From: Phymatolithon calcareum
Lineage: Eukaryota > Rhodophyta > Florideophyceae > Hapalidiales
DNA length: 64,000 bases
NCBI GenBank assembly: GCA_977006965.1
Contig: OZ345369.1
Span: 2,604,001 to 2,668,000, forward strand
Direction: 5' to 3'
Shown here: positions 20,500-31,063 of the stretch, piece after piece
Numbering within the stretch: position 1 is the first letter of the stretch
Layout: each line of letters starts with the position of its first letter
Notes under the pieces: generated by a model
The model's input: the letters and a program-made list of their open reading frames with translations, nothing else
Databases searched by the model: none
What the model was told of the DNA's origin: nothing
Translations under genes and position numbers: made by a program

Positions 20500-22560
20500 G
20501 GACAGCTGGCGAGAGTGGAGGAATTGCTGCGGAAGAAGCCCAGTACAATTCCGGATGAAATTGCTGCCGACGTCAAGGGCAATCTTCACTCCGTTCTCGA
20601 CATTTTCCGTCGTTCGAACTCAGCAGTGGAGAAATCTTGCTCGATGGGGTTCTCAGGGGCTGCCAGTGGAGTCAGTGGTGCGTCAAACATTCCGCGCCAA
20701 CGCCATAAGCAACAAGATGAATGACCTCCAAGCGCCTCTGCAAGAGGCTTCTTCTCATCTCTTGCCCCTAGTTTAAATCTTCGCTTCTGGACTGAAAAGT
20801 CAAGATCAGCAAAATACTATTCTCCCGATGCTCGAAAGCTTCCAAATCACGTAGAACGTTGAAGTATACCGCGCGGCAGCAAACACACCGGCACTTCCGA
20901 TGGTACTCATCTCAACTTCGACGCAATGGATGCGGAGGCGAACCACTTAACACCGGAGGCGATGCTGAAGGCATCCATTCTTGCTGCAGATTCAGTATCC
21001 TAGATCACCGCGGCGGCAAGAACTATTTCGCTTGCTCACGGCGTTGTTCGCTAAGTCTACTCTCCGGAGAGCCGAAAAGATTTCCGTCCAAGGTGCAAAC
21101 ATTATGACGGACGAAAGAAGAGAAATCGGACACAGCGGACTTGAGAAAGAGGTTGAAACTGGCGAAGAAAACGAGTCCTTTAACGAAGAAGCAGAAATCG
21201 AAGTAAGAGCCGTCCATGACAGGGAAATCAAAGAGGGATTTTTGAGAGTACGAGACAAAGTGCGCTGTAACAAGTGCGATGTGAGAGGCGAGCTTATTCT
21301 GCAAGGAGCACCAACCACAGGGGAAGGAATATCCACGCTGTGTAAAGCCTGCAAATCTCGCACCCGTGGAAAGGTTGTCACTCTCGACATCGAGATTGGC
21401 GAAAATACTATGGAGCGTCATATTGTCTCAAGGCCCATACCGGCAACGGCCACAATTCGGGGCAAAATAAGCCAGAAAATCGATGCCTTGAGGGCTACTC
21501 GCACTGAAATATGCGAGAGAGTGACGATGGTTGAAGCACAAGTACGTACAGTGATGAGGATTTCTCAATAGATGAGCCCGTAATCGTCGACCAGAGAGTC
21601 TTTCGTCCAGAAGGAAGGGCAGAAGTCGAACAGACCGCAAGGAGGAGCAAAATCAACTCAAACGATGAAAATCGCCGCGATATGAGGCCTCCACGACCAT
21701 ACCAAACACACAGACTGACTAATGAAGATGATGCTGCACCACCAGTGCGGCCCGCGGGCCAATTCCAGTCCTACGGGGCAGCCACAGCCCGTTTCTGGCC
21801 TTCAACTTAGAATTTGCCCCAGCACAGTCGCAATGCTATTGCAAACATCAGAACCGTGCTTCGTGCACACACAGCAACGCAGGATAGCTCCAAAATTATT
21901 CCCTTGTACTTCGCCTGTCTCGAGAAGAGGGATGAGATGGACCTATACCACGAGCTCATGAAAGTACTGCCGAGAGGATCAATTCTAGGTCTTCCTTTAA
22001 TCTGCATATTCAGGCTCGAAATTCTATCCGGTGAGTCATTTGTGGACAGAACCATCACTACTATGAAAGCAGCAGGTCTTCGCCAAGATCTAAATTAAAA
22101 TATCTTCGATGACTCTTTGTTCAGGTCGAAAAGCCTTACCGAAAAAGAGCGGACGTTAAGGAACTTATAGGCCATAAGGACGAGCATGAAACGCTGTGCT
22201 GGTTCGATGGCCAACTACCACACGCGGCAATGGTGCAGAAACAACCAAAGGAAGGCAGAAGCGGATATCAAGTTCTTCGAGGATGCCGATATTAATAATT
22301 TCATGTCCCAGTACGAGCATGCCGCAGAACAGCAGCGACCGACTTCGCAACTCAGCGAGCATATGACAGCCGCCCAGAATGGACCAACGTACGATCATAG
22401 TATGCAGAGCATATCAGTTCGCAATTCGAGCGCCAGTTTCGCACAAACTCTGAAGAACACGCGAATGATTCCTCGACACCACACAGTAATCGCGGAGCAG
22501 CTGCTGACCAGGGCAAAATGCAAGGCAAAGTTCGCGCATGTCCGGAAGCCGTAGATACGA
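20500..22560 (+). pseudogene. LINE-B ORF1 remnant with CxxC zinc-binding motif
   Basis: A charged helical start (LTGQLARVEELLRKK, about 20500) is followed, after frame changes, by the 196-residue frame 20981-21571. This holds CNKC and CKAC about 21 residues apart (nt about 21266-21352), a C-x2-C-x21-C-x2-C arrangement that suggests a zinc ribbon. Further on, LYHELMKVLPRGSILGLPLI (about 21940-22000) corresponds to the conserved ORF1 domain seen at 26277-26340. The 122-residue frame 22186-22554 is probably its C-terminal part. Coiled-coil, zinc finger and a compact domain make an RNA-binding chaperone role likely by analogy with other LINE ORF1 proteins. This copy is broken in several places. 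Confidence 0.55.
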
Positions 22561-22699
22561 CGCCGTTACACAGAGAAGAGGAGAACAACTAAACAAAAGA
22601 TGAGGAGACACAAGAATAAGCCAAGTAGAAGAGAATCGCTTGGAAGATGGAGAAACATGCACACGTGCATCGCACTTGGAAGCTGAAGGAAGAATCAAT

Positions 22700-25560
22700 C
22701 AATGATCTTCGGTAATCGCATCGAATTCTACACCTTTAATGTTGGTGAACCATCGGAAACTCCAGCGATGTTCGAGAAGCGGAAAAGAACAATATCCAAG
22801 TTTTGGGGCTTACAGAGACGGTCCAGAGAGAAGACATTGCAATAAGGGTCAATTACGACAAGATTTGTGCAACGAAAGCCCAGGAAGGCAGAGAGAAACC
22901 ACGTGGAAGAGTGGCACTCATAACCAGATCAGGAACAACAACAAGAGACCTCGTCAAGACAGCGATGAAGGCGTACCAAGCTGTTGTGGCAAATATGGCT
23001 AACGTTTCCGTGGATTTGGTGTACATTTCACAAAAGGCAAGACAACAAGATTACGAAAAATGCTTAACTAGCCTTCAAAAATACTGCCGCGGAAATGTTG
23101 TCATTATGGGAGTTCTGAACGCGAGATATAGACTTTGGGACCACAAGAGCAACTGGAGGGGACAAAAATTGTGTCCTGGGCAGCTAAGTTCAGCTGGACA
23201 GCGAGTAGCCAACATTCGTGACAAAGCAAGGGAGGAGCAACATCGAAATCTTTCTGGCCAAGGCAGCGGAATCGGAGCTCCCATATGTTCAAAATTGATT
23301 GTGGGAAGGAAATTCCGAGCATCTACCGGTATGAATGCGATTTCTGAACCAGAAAATCGTTCCGGAGGAGAGAGAAAAGTTCGTATCCAGAGCAGCATGG
23401 AAGTGTCCAGAACGAGCGGCGCAAGCCAGTTCGGAAGTATCAACATGGCCCCCAGATATGAAAGAAAGACTGCGCGCTTGTAACAAGGAAGATGAACTCA
23501 ATGCATGGTATGATGAACTCCGTGCAAAGCTTGCAAAGACTTTGACATCGAACAAGCCAAGGTCGGGACGATACAAGACTTTCTGGAATAGAGAGCTCGA
23601 TCAATTTGCCAAGAAACGAACACGGATATACAAAAGGGTTAAAAGTACGAGTCACCAAGCTGACATGATAGAGCTTAAAAATGTCAAAGCCTTGATCACG
23701 AAAAAGGTACAGAAATCGAAGGAAGATCAATTTGAGTTATTTCTAGAGGGAATCGTGAAGATGGGCCTTAGCGAGGCTGCAAACGTCGCGAGAAAAGTCA
23801 TGAAAACCAAGGAGCGAAGAACTGGGAAGAACTGGGCTTTAGGAGCCCCAGTGCACCCGAACAAATTTCCGCCTACATCTCGAGCGTGTGCAAGGCCGAG
23901 AAGGACTGGAACGTGAATCGTGAGAGGTTCACAGTTAAGAGACCACTGAGAAGGCATTTTGAAGAACTTTCAATAGGACCGCAAGAGGGAAAGCAGTTGG
24001 CCCAGACCGAATAGCCGTTGAGATGCTGCACGGGAACAAGGAGGTCTCTTTCAGCGTGATACTGGCTTTATGGGAGGCATGTGGGCCACTAATGTGACTT
24101 TCACGACAATGGCGACAAGAAACACTTATTCTTGTCTACAAGAAAGGTCCAGCACACATTTCAGCAAACTGCAGGCCTGTATCACTCCTGAGACAGGGCA
24201 GGAAGATTATTGACTCGGTTATCAGAGAGAAAAGAGCACATATCTGGCGATCCGTCGCGCAAAATGTATTATGCAAAATCGCCGCCCGTACGACTGAAGA
24301 ACAAGCTACCGGCATACATCACAAGGATGGTATCTTATCTGATGAAACCGTCGTGTATCATGTCGGCAGGAGAAGAAAAAAGAACGTGGTACATTATCGA
24401 CCGAGGTGCTCCCCGAGGGTGCCCCCTCAGTCCATGCCTATACAATATATTCATGGATACGTTCGCCGAAGCCGCCACCCAAGTACCAAGAACCGTGTCT
24501 GAACATCCAGCGCAATTATTTGATGATGATGTTCTTCTTCAGGCTAAGAATACCAAAGGGTTGCAAAAAATATTGGACATTGCTACGAAGTGGGCAGGCG
24601 AGAACTAAATGAAGTGGAACGCAAAGCTAGGAAAGAGTGAGGTCCTTAAGTACAAAGGCGTCCCAAAGAAGAAATTTTTCCTTGGAGGAAAAGAGCAGCA
24701 TTAGGCCTGGAGACTATCCTACCCGGGGATCAGTATGAAAAACAACGGAGTCACGGACGATGCAGCAAAAAGTTCGGAATGCGGTGGGATATATACGAAA
24801 ACTACGCCAAATAGGCGTGAACGTCAGAAGATTCCAGCCAGCCACTTGCACCAGGATTTTTAAATCATTGATTCTCCCCAAATGGGAGTTTGCCATTCAT
24901 CTGACACTGATGAGTAAAGTCTGTTATCGGCAATCGAAGCAGAAGAAGGACTTTTCTTCAAGTATGTTTCGGAAAATATGCCGAACATCGAAGGGAGCGG
25001 ATGCGAGTTCTCTGCCGACTCGCCAGCCCAAAGATGAGGAGAGCGCTCCAGGCTGCAAAGCTCGCCTTAAGCCTGGTAAGACGGAAGAAGTACCTTGAGC
25101 TCGCAGAAGAATGCTAAGGAAGAGAAGAAGACCTGGAAGATGTCTCGAAGAATAATGGACATTTTAGAGAAGATTAGCACTCTGGAAAAGCTCTAAAGCA
25201 AGCAGAAGAAGGTATGGTATCAAAAACTGGACACATACGGGAAGCAGTAAAAATATGGACGTTCGAAGAAGATGGACGGATAGTTGAAATCCAGGTCGGC
25301 AAGCCGAATGAACTACTAAGGGACAGAACGGCGCGGTTGAGATGCCTGAGATTTCTTTTCAACAGAGCTCCTTTGTGGAGAAAATCCGTTTTAGTGAAGT
25401 ACGTTGGATACGGTGGTGTATTTGAGCTCGCTTTGCCTCAACTCACACTAAGATGCATGAAGGTGGACTAAGAAACAGAATATGAATGCAAACGACGCAA
25501 CCGAGCCCTGGCAGGGAAGAAATTCAGATTACGGAGATATTAGGCGGTTAGTAGAGAGAT
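22700..25560 (+). pseudogene. LINE-B ORF2 remnant: endonuclease, linker, reverse transcriptase
   Basis: The endonuclease starts near 22700 and includes GLTETVQRED, SVDLVYISQKARQQDYEKCL and GVLNARYRLWDHKSNWRG (GDxNA box degraded to GVLNA). The linker frame 23335-23916 has KRTRIYKRVKS and LGAPVHPNKF. The reverse transcriptase frame 24210-24608 has YIIDRGAPRGCPLSPCLYNI and then LFDDDVLLQAKN, where FADD has become FDDD. C-terminal parts include FLFNRAPLWRKSVL (about 25350). A deletion removes the first catalytic aspartate block, so this copy cannot be active. Confidence 0.75.
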
Positions 25561-25759
25561 GAATGTGGAAGACAGCGAGAAGCTGCCCTGCTAATCAAAT
25601 CGAGGTTCTGGGAGCTTTTAATATAAATCAACATATAACACACTCCGGAATAATACTGAATCAAGAAATACTGTCGATCTTGAGTCCACGATCGCTGATC
25701 TATACACAAGTCTTTGTGTGCTGAGACATCAGGGTCGTAAGTCACACACCTAAAGCAAA

Positions 25760-28335
25760 GTGGCCGAGCTCTCCACGGTGCAGTCCAGCGGCATGGAACC
25801 GGAGAAATCTGTGGAAGGGATGCCAAGCGATATTGTTAAGAAAATTGATGCTAGACTCCTCACCCTCCATGAGGTGTGCGAAAGGATGAAACGAGATCCC
25901 CCAAGCGCACGAAGTACAACCCAACGAATACGACGACGTCAATGACAACTTCAGACAAGAACGTGAAGTACTCGGAAGGCATAACAACGAAACACCAAAC
26001 AAGAGAAATCCACAAGGACAAAGGCCGGCTTAAGCATCAAATGCTCTAACCAGAAAGAGAGACAGTGTCCACACACCATCAGCCTACTCATCTGGCCGTG
26101 TTCAGTCATACAAAGCTGCAGTTGCGCGGTTTCGGTCACCTCTGGAAAACCTTCCGCAGCGGAGTCGCTGTGCCATCAATAACCTCCATCAAGTTTTTAA
26201 TGTACGCGAAAGAAAGACGGATCAATCGCGAATAACTCCACTGTATCTCACAAGTATCGAGAGGATGGATGAAGTTGAGCTCTATAATGAGCTCATGAAA
26301 GTACTCCCAAGAAAAGCAGTATTTGGCATTTCATTCATTGGTAGATTCAGAATTGAGATCCAATCGTACAAGTTCTTCGTGGACAGATCTGTCACGACAC
26401 TCAAGGGATCGGGACTCAAGCATGAACCAGACTGCAATCTATTAGATGACTCTGTATCACGATTAAAAATGCTCACGGAAAGGGAGCGAGCCATGAGAAA
26501 TCTATGCGCAATAAGAAAACAAACGCAGTGATGTGCTGGATCGACTGCTGATTTTCACACGAGAAAATGGTACCGGATCAATCTGAAGAAAGCAGATGAA
26601 GAGATAAAGTTCCTTGAAGCGGCAGGACTGGATATGGATAATTTCATGATAGCATATGGAAGAATTCCAAAGAACAAGAAACTGCAGCAAGAGCCATCGA
26701 GAGGTCAGTACTGCTGAGCATCTCTGCTTGCAATCTAAGTGCTCGTCTTAGTCCGACTCCCAAGAAATCGGAGCTGGAGAGGAACGAAAGATAATGTGCC
26801 CTGCCAGGTGAAGAGCTGGAAAACGTTATCGAGAGCCACGCAGCACTTGACATGCCAGCGGATATCATAGAAGAAGGCAGAAGTCAAGCAGACGTTGAAG
26901 ATTAAGACACACCAAGCCCAGAATCAGAGAGCCAAAGAGAATATACCAGACGAGCATCGCACTTGGAAGCTGAAGGAAACACGGAACAATGATCCTGAGA
27001 AACCGCATCGAGTTATGTACTTTCATTGTGGGAGCCATGGTTGATGAACTGATAAAGAGGAAATTTTTACAAGTGCTGGGGCTCACAGAAACCTTCCACA
27101 AAGAAGACAGTAATAACTATGACCAAATCTGCGCAACAAGACCCCAGAAATGAGGAACAAGAACGCGAGGTGGATTGGCACTAGTAATAAAGCCAGAGAC
27201 ATCCACGAAAGTCCTAATCATGGTAGCGACAAAAATGTGCCAGGTAGCTGTGGCAATGGTGGCAGATATAATCATTGCTGTCATTTACAATTCGCTACTG
27301 GCGAAACAAGAGGAGTACGAGAAGGGTCGTGAATATCTGCGGAAGTACTGCCTCGGGAAGTCAGTTATCATGGGGGAACTGAATACACGGCATCGCCTTT
27401 AGGACCACAAGGGAAACAAGAGAAGAACTAAGATTATGACAGGGCATCGAAGTAAAAGTGGAGAATAAGGGCAGCTAGTAGCCCGACATTTGTGACGAGG
27501 AGAGGAAGAAGTAATATTTATATATTTATCACAAAGGCAGGAGAAGCCAAAGCATTGGAATTATTTATTTATTTTTATTCTTTTCTCGAAAAGTGTCGAG
27601 AATAAATAATTTATTGTTGAACGCAGAAGCAATAAATTATTGTATTCAAGTTCAGCGAGGTATAAATAACTGGTTATTCCCCGAATTATTGGATCCTTCT
27701 TGCTACTTTCTGTCGCGATAGAATAACCGGATCGAAAAAATGAGGAGTCCGATACAATAATTGTCGCAACCACGACGATCTCAATAAATACAATAAATAT
27801 GCGAGACTCAGGAATAAATTATTGGAACAATAATTTAAATAATTACAATAGCAATTATTTTTTCCAATGCTTTGGGAGAACCTGGAGTTCCGTACACCGA
27901 GAACAGGATTTGGAATGGAGCTACAGAGCATCTTCCAGTCCGAATGCGATTCATGGAACACAAAATTGTTGCGAAATCGAGAGAACAGTTGATATCGAAG
28001 GCATCAAGATAATCTCCGAAACGAGAAATATCATCATGAGCAAGGCGAATGATCGAAATTGTAATGGAGTGCAAAAGCGCGGATGACCTGAATGCCTGGT
28101 ACGAAATGTTTCGCGCAAAGCTCATTAACACATGGATGTCAGAAAAACCAAGACCAGGGCGTTACTTGAACAGCTGGCGAAAAAAAGAGCACAGCTGTAC
28201 AAAAAGACAAAAACATCTGGTCTTGAAGCCGACGAAGAAGAGCTAAAAGCCGTTAAGATACGCCTCAAGAAAAAGATACGGATATCGAAAAACGAGCAGT
28301 TCGAGTTATTTGACCACGTACTGAACATGAGGTAA
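25760..28335 (+). mobile_element. LINE-B copy, 5' two-thirds, split by a MITE
   Basis: ORF1 remnants (25760-26900) include MDEVELYNELMKVLPRKAVF, the same domain as in the upstream copy. The endonuclease follows from about 26990 (VLGLTETFHKED, SVIMGELNTRHRL) and runs into the 327-bp MITE at 27548. Beyond the MITE the frame resumes with GVPYTENRIWNGATEHLPVR and the linker (QLAKKRAQLYKKTKTSGLEA, KKKIRISKNEQFELF). The copy ends near 28335, before the reverse transcriptase. Confidence 0.75.
27548..27874. mobile_element. hAT-family MITE, 327 bp, inside LINE-B endonuclease
   Basis: The termini are perfect inverted repeats CAAAGCATTGGAA. The flanking 8-bp duplication is GGAGAAGC on the left and GGAGAACC on the right (7 of 8 identical). 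The terminal and subterminal sequences, including an ORF start MRDSGINYWNNN on the plus strand, are the reverse complement of the ends of the 929-bp hAT at 53176-54104. The MITE therefore looks like an internal deletion derivative of that family. It interrupts the LINE-B endonuclease just before its C-terminal GATEHLPV block. Confidence 0.85.
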
Positions 28336-28429
28336 GTACGTTGATTCCCTCAACATTCTGCTTTACTCGCCCCCCTCCCCGAAACATTCTCCTGGTCCAA
28401 TGTTCATCTACTACGATCCACAGTATTAG

Positions 28430-28524
28430 GCGCGACCAATTCGAATTGCAATTCAGTTCGAAGAACCAATTTGGGTGGAATTGGGAAAAATTGCAATTAA
28501 ATTGACAGCAATGGAATTGGCGCA
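28430..28524. mobile_element. hAT-like terminal-repeat remnant, about 95 bp
   Basis: ccaattcgaattgcaattc at the left, and aattgcaattaaattg followed by caatggaattggcgcaac at the right, match the terminal region of the 973-bp hAT at 50180-51152. The right end abuts LINE-B reverse transcriptase sequence. The left flank is unrelated, so no target duplication remains, probably because of a deletion. Confidence 0.55.
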
Positions 28525-28657
28525 ACACCGATTGTATAGACAAGGACTGAGCAGGGACCCTTGCGGAACCGCTCGGTCAATTATGCAACAAGTTTTCGTT
28601 TCGTCTCCTGCCGACGTGATCCTCGACTGCTGTAGCAAATACGGTGCCATATTTTAA
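28525..28657 (-). mobile_element. LINE-B reverse transcriptase fragment
   Basis: The minus strand encodes SRITSAGDETKTCCIIDRAV followed by PQGSLLSPCLYN. This is the block around the GVPQGSPLSPCLYN motif of the other LINE-B copies. It is cut after the Tyr-Asn codons by the hAT remnant. Confidence 0.7.
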
Positions 28658-28767
28658 GAGCGGAAAAGGCATTAAGATACGAGAACATCCTCTTTATGTG
28701 GTGCGGAAGTTTACTCTTCAGTCTTTCCAGGAGACCAAAGGAGGGTTTCTGTACCCCCCTGAATCAT

Positions 28768-29115
28768 GTTACACCAACAAGAAAAGAAACTCTTCGATAT
28801 GAGGAACCCAGTCAGTACCTCTTGGCACTCGGAAATTTGACCCAAGCGTCAACACGTAAAGCTCTCAAGGTTCACTTTCCAATCCTTCCCAGATTTTAAT
28901 ACACTCGAAATGTCGGCAGAAAGCTTGCTTGCTTGCACATTGGCTCCTAGAGCTCGGTTTCTACCCCTTCTTTCCGCTTTACTACCCGACGGAGTCGTGC
29001 CACACCAACAAAAAAGAAACTTTTCTTCCGACAGAGTTCAGCCAAGAACTTCTTGGCACTAGAAAAGTTGCCCCACGCGTCACCAGATGCGTTGGTAACA
29101 TCTAAATAAAAATTA
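28768..29115 (+). repeat. Two direct copies of a LINE-C-like 3' segment
   Basis: A block with acaccaacaagaaaagaaac, a tcttggcact step and a cccaagcgtca end (28768-28852) recurs at 29000-29082. The second copy continues into the LINE-C terminus cagatgcgttggtaacat and taaataaaaatt (to about 29115). The copies are diverged and separated by about 150 bp. Confidence 0.6.
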
Positions 29116-29119
29116 ACCT

Positions 29120-30590
29120 AATGGTTTGGTATGAAATCTATGAGATCTAAATTTAGCACCAGCTCGACAAGTAACACGATAAGGAAAGCCAGGGCTTCCT
29201 GGCGTCACACAAGTTTGATAGGACGTAGTCCAGTATTATTCATTAGACATATTTTGAGGGTGGTTCACTTTCGCGCGCAACAGGCATAGAAATGTATATC
29301 CAGATGGAATCGGTATTGAAAAAGGGCTCCAAAAGCTGTACCGGAATATGCCTCACTTCGAGAGGCGAAACAATAAGTAGACGAAAGCGGGAACCAACCA
29401 CCAGTTTATGGGCGACCGAGCTTGTTCGCCATGTACCGAACACCGGACCGTACACGTGGCGCTTGTGCAGAAGGGTTTGTTTCTTTGTTTGTTTGTTTAT
29501 TGCAGGTTATTCGAGTTACACGAAGTGTACATTATTCAACATCTAGGGGCCCTCTAAATGTTCTCGATATGGATCCATTCCTGGTACTCGCGTATCTGCT
29601 TTGTCCAAGGGCTATAAGACGTTTATGCACGATGCTTGCGCCTAGTACAGATGCCCAGTTAATACTTGAGGATCGACAGAATGATCGCGTCTTACGTTGT
29701 TTCCTTCGAGAAATGGAGTAAATGATACGGCCTAAGATTGTAGTCCAGATTACCAGTTATTGCATCGAATTGTAGAACATGAAGCCTAACTCTCATCAGC
29801 GTTCTGAGGGCGTTTAATAAAATTCCAAAAAACATGGAACGCAGTGTGTATGTGCTGTGCATATGAAATCTGTGGAGCCGGTCGTCCCAACGGCTGCCAT
29901 GCAGCTAGAGGAAATGTGTCGTTCAGGTAGGAAGTAAGCGGTTGCTTTTATTGGTTGTCAATCGGTGGCATCCTATCTTAGAGGTCAGCGGGAGCCGCCT
30001 AAGTATTACGCTATATCTTCACTCTTACTCTTCAAGAGACATTCATGGGAGGGTAAGCAGACACTCACTTGAGGAGGCCACAAAGCTTACCCAAACAGAA
30101 ATGCCCATAGTGAGACAGGAGTGATGCATGCATGACAAGCCGGTAAATCTTGCATCGTCAAGGAAATAGAAAAGACGGCAGCACTGGTGAGATGGGACCT
30201 CGAGGCTCGCTCACGCGCAGGCCGCGTATGATGGGCTCAAGGTAAGAAAGAGGAGAACATTGGCCAGGAGGGCTCTTTATTTCTTGAGGCCACAATGGTT
30301 CTGAGTCTACGCCGACATGAAGTTCGTATTCGTGGTGGCGAAAAACCGTGGAACAAGAAGAGTTTCTCCTGCAATTTCCACAAAAAGCAACATGGAAGGG
30401 CTGGAGACTTCTGCAGACCAATGCTAACGAAATTTAGGCAAATGCTAGAGTCCCGCGATCTAAAAACTTTTTACCATTTAATATTCCCCTAATAGAATAC
30501 GTGGGCTTCTTCACACGAAATATCCGTTTTGGTGTTCCCCAAATGGAGGCGTTCCTTGGTTTTAATTCAAGAGCAAAGCAAAATGGCCCA
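29120..30590. other. No recognisable gene
   Basis: Frames of up to 99 residues (29422-29721) have no motif I recognise. A short TTTG run (gtttctttgtttgtttgttt, about 29478) is the only simple repeat seen. Confidence 0.4.
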
Positions 30591-31045
30591 AGCAGTGTTG
30601 AAACATTGCTCGCACAAGCATGATTTCTCTGTGTAGCGTCTTTTGTGTTTTGTTGGCTTGTATTACTTCCTTCGCTTGTCTAGTTCCTTTTGCTCTACTC
30701 AGACCCTTGTGGCGTTTGTCTTCGGGGAGCGTGGCGCTGGGCTTTTTTTGCAACTGTTTAGTTGTTCATTTGAAAGTACGGGAGCAGCTTTTCGAAACTT
30801 GTTCCTTCTAATATATCGTCTGGTCCCTAATAGAGGAACTAGTCGTTCTCCGTATTGTCAATTCTGCTAACGCTGAAGAGTAGTATGAAGTCTAATGCCT
30901 CTTCCGTCCATAATATTTCTCCGGAGTCCAGTTCATAATTTGTTAGGTTCATGCGTATGTTCTCCAGGTGGCGCTCTGCTGCCGTTCCGAATGTATTCGG
31001 TATTAGCGTCGTGCTCACGTGGCGCTACACTGCCGTACTAAAGTG
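30591..31045 (-). mobile_element. LINE-B 3' end fragment next to a LINE-A-like fragment
   Basis: From about 31045 down to 30743 the minus strand encodes the LINE-B C-terminus (ERHLENIRMNLTNYELDSGE, then EALDFILLFS) and a 3' UTR shared with the plus-strand copy at 33725-34040. It ends at a short poly(A) (plus T run 30743-30749). Below that, 30600-30740 encodes AKEVIQANKTQKTLHREI, similar to the LINE-A C-terminal block AVKHIQANKSSQALRSKF. Confidence 0.6.
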
Positions 31046-31063
31046 TGACAGCCTGGTTGTGTA

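Larger units (their letters stand above)
20440..25640 (+). mobile_element. LINE-B copy, full-length layout but decayed
   Basis: ORF1 remnants (20500-22560), endonuclease (22700-23300), linker (23335-23916), reverse transcriptase (24000-24610) and C-terminal modules (24700-25560) follow each other in the order of the family. A 3' UTR-like gggagcttttaatataaat ends near 25635. Many frameshifts and stops are present. About 200 bp that should encode the N-terminal palm of the reverse transcriptase is missing near 24230-24300. Confidence 0.75.
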
